Below, piece after piece: positions 34,472 through 45,789 of a DNA stretch of 64,000 nt (the stretch's first letter is position 1; each line of letters begins with the position of its first letter). The notes beneath the pieces are model-generated. The model worked only from the letters and a program-made list of their open reading frames with translations. It made no database searches and had not been told where the DNA came from. The stretch lies in contig CM034126.1 in the NCBI GenBank assembly GCA_019914995.1, forward strand, positions 7,693,001-7,757,000, given 5' to 3'. The DNA comes from Acanthochlamys bracteata (Eukaryota; Streptophyta; Magnoliopsida; Pandanales; Velloziaceae). Both the position numbers and the translations under genes were made by a program.

Positions 34472-37254
34472 ATGTCTGCATCTGGTTCTAGGAAAGACAA
34501 GAAAAAAAATATTTCTGGATGTAGGTCTGATGTGAGTTGGGAGCACGCTATAGATGTAGATAATAATTCTAGAAAAGTGAAGTGCAAGTATTGTCAAAAG
34601 GTTTTTAGTGGAGATATTTTTCGTTTCAAACATCACTTAGCTTGTACATATAAGAATGTTAAACTATGTCAGCAAGTTCCTGAAGAAGTTAGATTAAAGT
34701 TTTGTGAGCTCTTAGTAACAATTCAAGAAGCTTCAGATAAGAAGAAAAGAAAAATATTTGGTGAAGGGGATGACTCTGGAGATGAGAGAATACAACAATT
34801 TTCAAAGCAAAAGAAAGTGAAGAGTATGTTTGGGAAGAAGTCTCTTAGGTCAGGAAACATACAGATAAGCATTAATCATTTGATGAAAACAGAGTTGAGG
34901 GAAGATTGTTGTCAACAAATAGCTCGATTTTTTTACACAAGTGCAATTTCTTTTAATTGTGTAAAAAATCCTGAGTTTTTGAAAATTCTTGAGTTAGTTG
35001 GTAGGTATGGTGCTGGACTTAAGCCTCCTTCTTATCATGAAATTAGGGAAACTTATTTGAAAAAAGAAGTAAGTCGTGTAAGGGTTTTACTTGAGGACTA
35101 TAAAGTATAGTGGAGAAAAACTGATTGTTCTATTATGTCTGATGGTTGGACTGATAAAAAAAGACGATCTATATGTAATTTCTTAGTGAATAGTCCTAAG
35201 GGAACAGTTTTCTTATCTTCTGTTGATACATCAGATATTTCTAAAACGGCTGATAGGGTTTTGGAGATGTTAGATGATATTGTAGGGAGGGTTGGAGAGG
35301 AAAATGTTGTACAAATTATTACTGATAATGCTGCAAATTATAAAGCAGCAGGAGAGAGGCTAATAGACAAAAGAAAAAAACTATATTTGACCCCTTGTGC
35401 TACCCACTGCATTGATCTTATTTTGGAAGATTTTGAGAAGAAGTTGAAAGTTCATAATGTGACAATTATGAAGGGAAGAAGGATTACAACTTATATTTAT
35501 GGAAGGACCATACTTGTTTCTATGTTGAGACATTTTACAAAGGGGAGAGATTTGATTAGACTGGGTGCAACTCGATTTGCTACTTTGTACTTGACCTTAG
35601 GATGTCTCTATGAACATAAGGGTGTGCTCATGAGTATGTTCAGCTCTAATGCCTAGAAGTCAAGTAAAATTTCAACCAAACAAGATGGAAAGCAAATCCA
35701 ACACACGATTTTGGATAATAGATTTTGGAAACATCCATACATGTTTGAAAGCCGCTTATCCTCTTATTAAAGTGCTGCGATTGGTTGATTAAGATGAGAA
35801 ACCAGCAATGGGTTTCATTTATAGGGAGGTGGATCATGCAAAGGAGAAGATACGGTTAAAATTTGCTCATGTCAAGAAAAGGTAAATATTTTTATAAGTT
35901 TAACTGTTTAATGTTTAAGTGTTCAACTTGAATGTTTCATCATTGTTAATTTGTTATTGTTTGTTACTCATTTTCTTTGAATTTCTTATAGCTATGAGGC
36001 TGTGGAGAAAATTATTGATGAAAGGTGGGAGCTTCAACTAAATAGGCCTTTACATGCTGCAGCTTACTATTTAAACCCTAGGTATCATTATTCATCTGAT
36101 TTTAAGGATGATGCAGAGGTAAAAATTGGATTATACAATTGTTTAGAGAGAATGGTAGCTAATGCAAATGAGAGAGAAAAGATAGATTTGCAATTTGCTG
36201 CTTTTAAACATTCAAGAGGATTGTTTGGCATCAACTCTGCAATAACAGCAAGGGAAAAGAAAGATCCAGTTGATTGGTGGGATTCATTTGGAGCTGAGTG
36301 TCCAGAGTTACAAAGGTTTGCTATTCGAATTCTAAGTTTGACTTGTAGTTCTTCTGGCTGTGAACAGCAATTGGAGTGCATTTCAAATGGTAAGGTACTT
36401 ACGTATTCATATTGACATATTGTCTATTTCTATATATTTTATATATTAACTAACTTATATACTTTCTTTATCATTTAGGTTCATACAAAAAGAAGAAATC
36501 GTTTGCATCAAAAGAAGATGAATGACTTGGTATTTGTTATGTGTAATTTAAAACTGAAAGCAAGAAACATGAGAAGTATAAGCTCAAGTACCTTTGATGA
36601 TCTTCCCTCTGACGATGAGTGGATTGTTAAAGAAGAGCAAGAAGCTGATCATATTGGCCATGAATGGCTTAATATTCTTGACAAAACTTCAGATAAATGT
36701 TATCTTAAATTTTTAATGCTTTAAGTAGTTGAATGCTATTATGCTATGTGTTTTTTGTCCACTGTCCAGAAATGTTTTCTGTCCACTATCTAGAAATATT
36801 TTCTGTCCATTGTCCAGAAATATTTTTTTTCCACTATCCAGATATATTTTTTGTGCACTGTATGTAGTATGCTTATTACTTATGAATGCTATTCTTATTT
36901 CTGATGCTTTTGAGGTAACTGAAATGCTTTTAAGTTATTGTACTCACTGTTTAACATAATATGCAATATATTTCTGTAGGCTGTAATGAAAATGAGAAAG
37001 TAATTGCTATTAAAGAAAATGAGAGTCATGGGAGTAAATCTGATAGTGAGGTGGAGATTCATGATTTTTATGAAGATGTTGCCGCTAAAGGAAAGCAACC
37101 AATGGATAATGTTGATTTAGATAACATTGCTTCTTATGCTGGAAGTTTTAGTGGCGCTAGTGGAGATAAAGCTTACGATGAGGAAGAAGATATGGATGGA
37201 GATGAAAATGATTGTGATTTGTTTGATGATATTTCTGTTGATAATTTCTATTAG
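34472..37254 (+). pseudogene. hAT transposase (BED - DUF659 - hATC), inactivated
   Basis: ATG at 34,472. BED zinc finger: VKCKYCQKVF...FKHHLAC (residues about 33-58). A TAG at 35,108 interrupts the frame, which continues with the DUF659-like region MSDGWTDKKRRSICNFL (35,135) and QIITDNAANYKAAGERL. A second stop at 35,654 and a frameshift before CLKAAYPLIKVLRLVD (about 35,735-35,785) follow. Introns are probable at 35,882-35,992 (AAAAG|GTAAAT...TATAG) and 36,393-36,479. The dimerisation domain has DPVDWWDSFGAECPELQRF (36,265) and LTCSSSGCE. The signature CERNWS is broken by one extra base after GAAC at about 36,364. An acidic C-terminus is at 36,961-37,254. Family role: transposition of hAT elements. 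Not functional. Confidence 0.85.
36752..36865 (+). repeat. 24-bp tandem repeat, about five units, near the hAT 3' end
   Basis: Units resemble TGTCCACTGTCCAGAAATAT with TTTTC between them. They are open in one frame and give a repeated CPLSRN(I/V)F peptide. They lie between two putative transposase exons, so they are probably intronic. Confidence 0.9.
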
Positions 37255-37765
37255 GTTTGTATTTGAAATTTAAAGTATTGTATGCTATTCTTATTGTAGG
37301 ATTGTAACATTGACCATTGAGTATTGATACTGTTGTAGGCTTGTAAGTTGTAAACTTGTAACCACATTATTTCTGCTTGTTTGTTTATGTAGACTTGCAG
37401 TCTTGTTAACTTGTTGTTATAAACTTATGAATTATGATAGTAGCAAAATATTAAATTAGTGATTGTTTATGGTTACAGTCTTGCTGTATGTATTTTGCAC
37501 TTGCAGTGTGTTGAATTATTGATGAATGAAGTGCTTCAATTGTGATTATTTATGGTTGTTTAACATGAAAAAATACATATGATCTGGAAGCTGAAAGTGC
37601 CTCTGGTTTGATGTAAATTTCAAATATTCAGTCCTTTCAGTTGATGATTTTTTTAAAATATCAATATGACAATAGACATGTTACGTTATTACATAAGTAT
37701 ATAGTTACAATGAAGAAAATGTAACATCTATAAAGTCTGAACATGAATAACAAGCACTAAGCAAG
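37255..37765. other. No gene seen (hAT 3' flank)
   Basis: AT-rich with runs of short repeats of TTGTAAACTTGTAA type, between the transposase stop and the resumed gypsy gag. Confidence 0.4.
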
Positions 37766-38340
37766 TGCACAACATTTGCTTGATGTAATTGGATCCATCT
37801 TGAGGACAGCTCACTACAAGTGCATATAGACGAGTCGTGCACTTATCGCCAGGTACATACCTCTCATCACAATAGAAACATAAGCTCTTTGATCTCCTTG
37901 AGTTGATCTCAATCACTAACAAATTTGAAGGTTTGGATCAAGTATTTAGTGTTGGACTAGTTATTACTAGTGTGTTGGATGCAGGTTGCCTAAAGGTCTT
38001 GCGTGTAACTTGAAGGCGGCTGGAATTGCCGAGTTGGTGTGTGTCTTCCTGCACGTAAATTGGATGACTTTGCTGAATTCTTGTGTTCAAACATCTTGGC
38101 CAACATATATGCCATCTGTAAGTCTTTAGGTCTTGCTGCCATCACTTCCATTGTGAGCTTCTTTAAAAGTCCTCCACAAAACCTCCCAACCAAGTCTTGC
38201 TCCGAAGTAGAGGGCAACTGCTTTCAAAGGTCTTCGAAAGCAGCCAAATACTCTCCTGGTGATCCAGTTTGGCGCAACTGTTGTAAGGAGAAGCTAGGAT
38301 TTCCAAAAGCACCACCACAAAAATGAAACAATTGGACGAA
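37766..38340 (-). pseudogene. Ty3/gypsy Gag remnant, element 1
   Basis: On -, from high to low: FHFCGGAFGNPSFSLQQLRQ, SPGEYLAAFEDL, DLVGRFCGGLLKKLTMEVM (38,190), PKDLQMAYMLAKMFEH, then the zinc knuckle start SLCFYCDERYVPGDKC (37,860) with TRLYALV after it. This matches the retrotransposon-gag domain and CCHC knuckle of gypsy elements. The protease that should follow was not found between here and the RT at 33.1 kb. N-terminal gag, PBS and 5' LTR are also missing. Confidence 0.8.
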
Positions 38341-39310
38341 CAATCAGCTGCAAAATGGTATTGACAAAAATGAATGAAGAAAGAGGCGGAGATGCGTTAA
38401 CTCACGCAAGATTTGGTGCGAGGCCCTAGTATAACTACAAACCCTAAGCAACTAACCATTCTATCTTGCTAGCACCACCACAACCACCCTTTGTTGCACA
38501 CACAAAGCATCAAGAACCTAATCGTAAAACTAGAAACACCACCACCAGCACCATTCTTCACCATACCACACATCATATGTTGCAATGATCCTTTCGCCAA
38601 AACAATCAACCGCTTCACAATATAATTACCGGCAGTTCTCTTCCTGTGAACTTACCTCAAAGGCACCATGTCACCATTAGCAACTTCTCCCAACATGGCC
38701 AAACAAACCATACTTTGTGTGCGGTGTAGTCACGATATCACAACTAACAGTAGTGTGACAAATCTATAACTAGCACATTCAAGTGCCACTGATTTGCATT
38801 CAGCTGGCCAAGAAAACAACACCAGTACCCAACATTAGAGTGTAAGGAACCACAGCAGTGGATGTTCTGAGCATTAGAAGTATTTCAATTACTATAATAC
38901 AACAACAAGAGAAAAGGTTTCCATTGCAGCAATGTACTTCCATGTCAATGCCAACAAATATCATTTCAAACCATTGACCTGCGGTGGTGTGAGCTTTTAT
39001 CAAGCCATGCTTGAGGTCTTGCGCAGCTGTTTGCTAAAGCTATTAATTTGATTGGCCATTTTTGCGAAGGTTTGTTGAGGCAAATCATGGTGGAAGTATG
39101 ACCGACAGCCAGTTGAACTGCAAGAGGACTATAAACTAGCACATATATTTGAGCAGATACTCTCTATGCACTAGTATATAACCTGACGGGCCATTAGCGC
39201 ACACAACAAAATACCTCTTCAAGTACTACAATCTCCCACACTCCCGTCTTACACTGGCCCAACCTTCACCTTATAAAACCCTCTTAGTCTCAAACCTCAC
39301 TTGTCAACAA
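38341..39310. other. No certain gene; possible gag N-terminus
   Basis: Rich in CACCA on +. On -, MANQINSFSKQLRKTSSMA (about 39,015-39,070) resembles the start of some gypsy Gag proteins and sits on the correct side of the gag fragment, but I am not confident. The rest is unassigned. Confidence 0.3.
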
Positions 39311-39317
39311 TAGATAT

Positions 39318-40000
39318 TAATGCACGACTCTCCAAGGGGTGTGTTCTAATTGTGATGAGAAATATGTGCGAGCACAAATGCGCAGCCAGGTTGTATTCTA
39401 TAAATTGGCTGGGAAGAGGAAAATTATGATAACTTTCTATAAGTGCTGGTTGGAAGAAACTCGTGATGATTCTACCACTGAATAGGCGACACTCTCTATA
39501 AGAACCATGCACGATCTAGGAAGTTCCCCAACACTTCGAATCTGAGGTTATATATAAAGACAATATGTACTATACTCATTGATTCTGGTAGCACTCATTT
39601 GGTAGCGGTTGGCTAAACACTTACAATTGCCACCAACCACTATACAACCTTTCTTAGTTAAGCTAGCTGATGAACTGTCGCATTCTATCGAGGTACTCTA
39701 TACACAAAATTCCTTTAAATATACAAGATGCTTGCGTGGTTGTTGATGCATACCCTTTTCTTTTGGAGGTATGGATCTCATGCTTGAAATTAAATGGTTC
39801 GATAGCCTTAGAATAATTACCTGATTGGAGATGTGTATTTTTGGTAAAGTCGTGACTTCGTATTGAAAGGTATTCGAAAGGAAGGGTGTTAGAGCTGGCT
39901 AGGGACAATAGGGCAATCTTTTGATCACTAGGCCTAATGCCAGTCACTCTTGAGCATAGGCTTTCCACTATACAGCACAATACTTACCTACTGACCTTAA
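39318..40000 (+). pseudogene. Second Ty3/gypsy fragment: zinc knuckle and protease
   Basis: On +: GVCSNCDEKYVRAQ (about 39,337-39,380) is a damaged zinc knuckle. TILIDSGSTHLVA with an intact retropepsin DSGST (39,581-39,595) follows. Then come LQLPPTTIQPFLVKLADE and GMDLMLEIKWFDSL (39,770-39,815), the GMDWL-type motif that ends the protease. Stops and shifts break it. It points in the opposite direction to the gag fragment at 37.8-38.3 kb, so the two come from different elements. Confidence 0.68.
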
Positions 40001-40630
40001 GCTTCTGCAGTGACTTGCATTAGGTACCTAGTGTACATCAAAGTACTTATCTATTGATCGGTCGACGTTGACTGGTCAAATTGTACATTATTAGGCAGAC
40101 AGGCTATCATCGGTTCGTCGGCCTTGTACTGTCTGATGGATCCGGCTCAACCTTTCAATGTTCACAAGCAGGACAGGCCGTGACTCGAGCCGTTTGGAAA
40201 AAAAGGGGCCGCGGACAAGCCCAACCCGCCACGATCGAGTTAATTAAGATAATTGGACTGTGTTGATTCGATCCAGTTTTGGCAGCCGGATCAGGTTGGT
40301 GTGGCCCGTTGATGAAATTGTGACCTGATCCAACCTGTTCACGTAGTTTGAATTTTTATTTTTTAATTATTATTGTTAAAATCATTTGTAAAATAATTTT
40401 TCCATATTGATCCGTAATCTTATTTAAGCTTTTATGTTTTTCAATACTTACTATAGTATTCTAAAAGAATTGTTAAAACTTTTAAAAATATAATGTATTC
40501 TATGTTGAAGAATCTTTATGTATAATTTGTATTGTTCTTTTCTTAGGTCAAAAAGGTCAAATTCATTTTTCGAAAAGCTGCAAAATAAGCTATTTTTAAG
40601 AAAAACATCTTATTTTCAGTACTTTCAAAC
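40001..40630. other. Intergenic, nothing recognised
   Basis: A GC-rich patch at 40,110-40,330 (CGTGACTCGAGCCG, GGGGCCGCGG) in AT-rich surroundings; no ORF above 61 codons. Confidence 0.4.
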
Positions 40631-41812
40631 ATAGGGATGGCAATATGCATTCATGAGTAAGTTCCAGGTTGACCCATTAATAACTGGATTAACTTTTTCC
40701 AACCCTAACCCAACCTATGAATTTGTACAGGTCAAAAATTTCAACCCTAATCCAATTTTTTAATAACTAGCTTAAACTCAAGTCGACCAATTTATATAAT
40801 AATTATTTTATTAATTATCATTATATACTTTCACTTAACCTTATTCATATTAAAAAAAAAGATTTCTTGAAACATATATGAAGTCAGTACCGACTAGTAA
40901 GTAGTAAAGTAGAACATTACATAGCATCGATAATCGATCTAGCATTGATTATCACTTACATTGCACATAGAGGAGAATAAGTTCATTTCATTCGTCTTAC
41001 AACCACAATATTATAATTGATACACCTTTCTGTATTATTGATATTAAGAAACACTACAATTCGCTAAGAAATAGTGCTCTCAGGATAAGTCAAGTAAGAT
41101 GTCCCAAAAGTCGATTTAATAGCACAATCTATTATGAATCATACCACTAACAGCTGAAGAGTTTCTATCTACCATCAACATCAAAGTAAGAATGCTGAAC
41201 AGAGTGTCAACGATTGAAAAACGTTGGTACTTAATCACTGCATTGCAATGCTGAAATTCGTCTCCTCATCTTTAATTTAAATCCTCCAAAACAGTAAGTA
41301 TTCGAAGTACATACTTTAGCTATTTGTGATCTTCCATTTGCAGGATAGAGGCTAAATTTAATTTAAAATTTTTTGAGAACTAAGTATGTTTCCAAAAGAT
41401 GTTAAACTAGAAAAGTTAAAATATATATAAAAAGAGATCCATTAGTTAATATATATCATTTAGTATAGTCAAGTGTATACTAATTTATTTTCTGTTTTTC
41501 AGCTATAATACTTTTTTACTCAAACATTATCATCAGGTTATTTTTAAAATATTTTTTTCACCAATTATGGACCTTATTCAGCAAGACAACCCATGGGCCT
41601 CTTCCTCAACTCTGGCCTATTTAATGTGCTAGGTATTGACTCACTCACTCTACTTCTCTCGAGTGTAAGTTTGAGACATTTGTTTTATTGAATTAGTAAA
41701 CAGTAATTCGGGTTAATCGAATCTAAATCAGTATATGTTGAGACCAGAAGCTAACTTAATAGGTTGGTTTCGGGTTGAGTTTTCGGATTGAGTCAGTATT
41801 TGCCACCACTAT
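40631..41812. mobile_element. Possible non-autonomous DNA transposon with degenerate inverted termini
   Basis: The left end reads AGGGATGGCAATA and the right end, reversed, AGTGGTGGCAAATA. Each is followed by a region rich in GGTTGACCC / CTCAACCCGAAACC-type sequence. TGGCAA termini with GGGT-rich subterminal DNA recur in several plant non-autonomous hAT- or MULE-like families. The ends are diverged and no target duplication is clear. Confidence 0.4.
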
Positions 41813-42039
41813 CCAAACGTCTCTTTTCTGTCTAACCGATGCATACTTTCTTAATGATTTGAATTTACTACGATAGGATTGTATTACTTTTAGTGCTAAT
41901 TATTGATAATTGATAATGGAGATGATAACAAAGGTGAAAAGATTGAGCACATGTAAATAGATAGATAGAAAGAGAATGCCATTTTTAAAACTGGAGTTAT
42001 AAAATTTTGAATGGTGCTTTATTGTGCGATCTGCTATGG

Positions 42040-42436
42040 TTCAACTCATAATTAAGGGTTTATAATTTGCGATTCAAATACTTAAGTAGAAGGTGGCAAT
42101 TTTGATAAAGGGTTGATGTTACAGTTTGTAAGAGAAACAATGCAAAGAAAGAAACATAAACAAGTGAAGGCAAAGATAAAACAAGATGTAGGCAAAGACA
42201 AAACAAGATTGTAGAAAAACTATTGTTTTTCGATTCCTTCAATGCTAATTATACACCTATTTATATGCTTGACTATCTGAAATTTCTAAACTACTACAAA
42301 ACTACTCTTGTAAGGACTCCTACATAATGTAGACTTCTGAACTACAAGACTCTTGCATAACAATCAAGAGTGCAAGGGAATTGCATAATTAAAACTTTAC
42401 TTAGCAATAATGCCTTACTGAACACAGTACCTTAGC
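42040..42436 (-). repeat. Probable LTR part of gypsy fragment 3
   Basis: It lies immediately downstream, on -, of the integrase C-terminus. It shows a TATA-like ATATAAATAGG (about 42,255-42,265 reversed). Overall arrangement resembles the LTR at 29,858-30,303. Ends not determined. Confidence 0.35.
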
Positions 42437-43262
42437 TTGTGACAAAGACCTCTCAACTTGCCCCTTGGTTGGGATTCTTGCAAACATCACATCCTATGCA
42501 TTTAGCCGAATGCTTCCTTATGCAGCTGCTCTTCCTTGGCCCTGGCAGTGTCTTGTCTTTGCTAGATGCATCCTGGGCAGTGGGTTCTGCCCGTATAACA
42601 CTATCTTCCCGAATGAAAATGAACTTATCCGTATGACTTGCTCTTGAACCAGCTAAACTGAAGAAGTAGGCAGCTCATCAGCAGAAAGATCCGAAAGCCG
42701 TAGCGATATATTTAGGGGGTTCCAATGACCATCCTTTATTAGGATACATGAAAAACTTGATGGATCTTTGACTCTAGGACAAGTCTAAATGATCAGCCTA
42801 ACTGGTAGAATTTTCTCGCTAATGCAAAAGGGCCAAAGAATCGATGTAGGAGTTTGTGAAAGTGGCGGCCAGAGGTAGAAGACTGATGATATGGTTGAAG
42901 TTTAAAAATATCCACTCTCCTAGTTGATAAACGCTTTTGTCGATGATGCTCATCGGGTTGCTACTTCATTCGATTTTTGAGCTTTGAGTAAGTGAAATTT
43001 AAGAGCTCGCAAAATTTCATTGTCCGAAAGTGCCGCAGCAAGCTTATGTGAATATGGCTGAAGCAAAAGAAACAAGAGGAGGTGGAGCACGGCCATAGAT
43101 GGCCTAGAAAGGGGTCATCTGTGTAGCATAATACGCACTAGTATTGAATGAATATTCTGCCTATTGTAGCCCATTAGTCACCACTTTCTTGGATAACTTC
43201 CATTGAAGAAAAATTAGGTATGCTTCCAAACCATGATTGACCACCTCTGTTTGTGTGATATC
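42437..43262 (-). pseudogene. Ty3/gypsy integrase C-terminal remnant, element 3
   Basis: On -: TEVVNHGLEAYL (43,215-43,250), AEYSFNTSAYYATQMTPF (about 43,110-43,165), AIYGRAPPPLVSF, then ALKFHLLKAQ (about 42,970-43,000) and a C-terminal region with many stops. These are the end of the integrase core and the following GPY-type region. The fragment is cut at 43,262, where unrelated sequence starts. More decayed than elements 1 and 2. Confidence 0.75.
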
Positions 43263-43355
43263 CCAGATTTATTTTGAGGTAACTGGGCTAAGCTCTAGTA
43301 TAAACCCAACCCTCTATTCTTCTCCTTGAATTTCCTTATTCCTCCCTTACTCTTT

Positions 43356-45510
43356 TGTTGGAAATTTTGTATATTTTGATGATAACACAAATTTTTGAGA
43401 ATCATTGCTAAGTTTTGAATATTTCTATATTGAATTCGAGTAGCATATGGAACTTGATAGAACTACAGGCAGAATTTGGCGAATTGTTGAATCTTTGTTG
43501 AGATGTTGACTTCGCACATTCATAACTTTCATGTCATAGCACAGAAGGAGATTTCTTAATTGCATTTGAAAGATGACATGACAAATAGTAAATGAAGACA
43601 AGAGGATGAAATTTCATCAGGTATCAGTGATAGGAAAATTTTGTGAACTTTGTTGCACAGTGTCATCTGACAGCACCTCGACACAGTGAACGACAAATGC
43701 TATATCTATCTGCTCAGATGTGATTTTGAAGATCTAATTTTTCTATGGATAGAAGACATCTTGAAGTTCTATAGGACACAAATCAGGTCATTTTATGAAG
43801 TAACTAATTTCACAAAAATCAGAGAAATTTGTTTTTTTGCTATTACTAACTCTGGATGCACTCGAATGAAACCCAATTTGGGTAACGGCTTTCAAAATTG
43901 ATATCTTTCATCTCTAGTCATATTTTGAAGATCAAAGTTTTGCTACTGAAAGCTGATAGGGAGAGCTATATACAGTTCAAATTTGAGGCAAACTTATCCA
44001 CTAATGAATTTTAGAAAAATCAACAAATTGGCTGGACAGACAAAACAGCTAATGACTCAACTAAGACATTTACGTGTGCCAAACTTGTTTTCTGTATTCA
44101 TACTTGCGCCAACCAGTTACAAGTGCCTACAAAGGATGCTAGATCAATTAAGAATATATTTAGAATATTTATTTACAAACTTTATGGAGATAATACTGAA
44201 GTATATTATGCAAATCTATAAAGATGGAAAGTTTCTAGCATGGACACAACCTCAGACTAATCAAGTTCAAATTCTTTTGTCTCAGCCATCTGTTCGAACT
44301 TTGGCATGATGTTTATATTTAGATTGAACAGGATATCTTGTAGATTAATTCTATGGAAACAAATCATATTAGTTACTAGAAGAAATCTGCTACAAAATTC
44401 AGATGACAGAGTAGTAAAACCACAAAGCATGTTGTGTACCGTCGGATGACTTTGCAGCATCAAATCAGATCCAATTCACTTCAAACTTTGAACTTTGAAG
44501 AACTATTGCAAATGAGTTCCACATCAGCAATCAGTGGTTAAGCCAAGGAAAGAAATAAGAAAAATTTTCAAAGTAGAAATACAATTGCTGGAACACATCA
44601 AGTAGTCGCTTGCATTAGATCTTAATCTTGCATTGCCTCCAACTAGTGTACCCTTGATCAATCGGAGTAGACATCATCCTGAGATCAAGAAGACACATTG
44701 CTATATAATACCAGTATAGGAAACAACAAGATACAAGTTTTACAAACACTAGAACAAATATTCATCGTACTGTCTTATAAAGAGAAACACTTCAACCGAG
44801 ACCTTTCATTAGGTTTTATTCTTTGTTTCTTTTGTGTGAGATCACTTGAGTTTTCTCTTTATTCTCTTTATTCCCTATAAAGAGAAACACTTAAGTTTTA
44901 TTCTCTTTATTCTCTTCATTTCATTGGACGTCATTGTTAGGGAGATCACTTGATCTAGACCTTGTGAAGTACTTGTTAACATTGTAAGAAGGTTATAGAA
45001 GAACATGCTAGTTCTTGGATTTGCTAGCCTAGGTGTAGGTTAGTGGTTTGTGCTAGGCCTTTGTAAATGCGTGCAAGGTTGTAGCATGAGGGACTTTGTG
45101 AAATTTAGAAGGCTAATGTGAGTTGTCCTTGCAAGAAGACTCGGTTGAGGCCGAGGTGTTTTGTGAAACATCATGTCTTGATTGTTGTACGTTGCTTTGA
45201 CGTTAGTGGATTTCACTTGTGGTGTCAAGTAACGTGAATTTAGATACTACGGTGTCGAATCATGTAAAAGTTTCTGGTGTGTTGACTGCTTTCCATCTCG
45301 TAGCACTTGTGTTTGCTTTATTTAATTGCTTTGTGCTAACAATTTTGGTGTAGGGTACTGTTCATGTTTGGTCACTTATCAGCAACCTCTTGATCAAATT
45401 GACTGTTTATTGATTAGTGACTGTTTTCAAATGGTGGATTGTTTGATTTCTAATTTGCCATAACTCAATTCACCCCATCTTGAGTTGATGTTTCACATGT
45501 TTCTCTATCA
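43356..45510 (+). repeat. Long 5' LTR of a copia element (SIRE/Maximus-like)
   Basis: It starts TGTTGGAAATTTTGTATATT with GATGATAACACAA and ends ...CTATCA at 45,510. The primer site TGCTATCAAAGCAGGT follows at 45,513, close to TGGTATCAGAGCAGGT, complementary to initiator tRNA-Met. Long LTRs of this type with this start are typical of the SIRE/Maximus lineage (family knowledge). ORFs inside it are chance. A short duplication of the TATTCTCTTTATTC type lies at 44,855-44,920. Confidence 0.72.
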
Positions 45511-45599
45511 CTTGCTATCAAAGCAGGTCTTTATTAGAGAGGATTAACCGCCTTGGAGGAAAGATCAATATCACAAGTATAGACATAACTGTAACCGAA

Positions 45600-45770
45600 A
45601 GAAGATCGTCAAACCGACCGCCACCTTTTTGATGGCTTAAATTATGGATATTAGAAAACCAATATGACTATGTTTATCCAAGCGTAAGGCTACACATTAT
45701 GGACAATCATTAAAGATGAACCAGTTGAGCCAATAAGGATGGATGCAGATGAAGTTCCCGTTCTCGTGCT
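45600..45770 (+). pseudogene. Copia Gag N-terminal fragment
   Basis: SSNRPPPFFDGLNYGY, then KTNMTMFIQ and GYTLWTIIKDEP, matches the start of SIRE-type Gag (RPPLFNG.NY..WK..M..FI.S...LW..I). Two stops replace conserved residues. The fragment ends at about 45,770, where the caulimovirid relic begins, so everything else of this element is lost. Confidence 0.72.
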
Positions 45771-45789
45771 ATGAATTTGCTTTATTTTG

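Larger units (their letters stand above)
33164..37700 (+). mobile_element. hAT DNA transposon inserted in gypsy element 1
   Basis: Gypsy Pol homology stops at about 33,163 and gypsy gag homology, same strand, resumes at about 37.8 kb. The interior holds a hAT transposase on +. The left end starts near GGTTGTTAAAATACCGATTT and is followed by a cluster of short direct and inverted copies of ATCGCGAT, TACGATTTTA and similar (33,180-33,330), typical of hAT subterminal regions. I could not find a matching right terminus or an 8-bp target duplication, so the right limit is approximate. Confidence 0.72.

Noticed and set aside
43686-44309. ORFs of 71 and 108 codons on + as genes
   Set aside because: They lie inside the long copia LTR, show no protein similarity and are interrupted.
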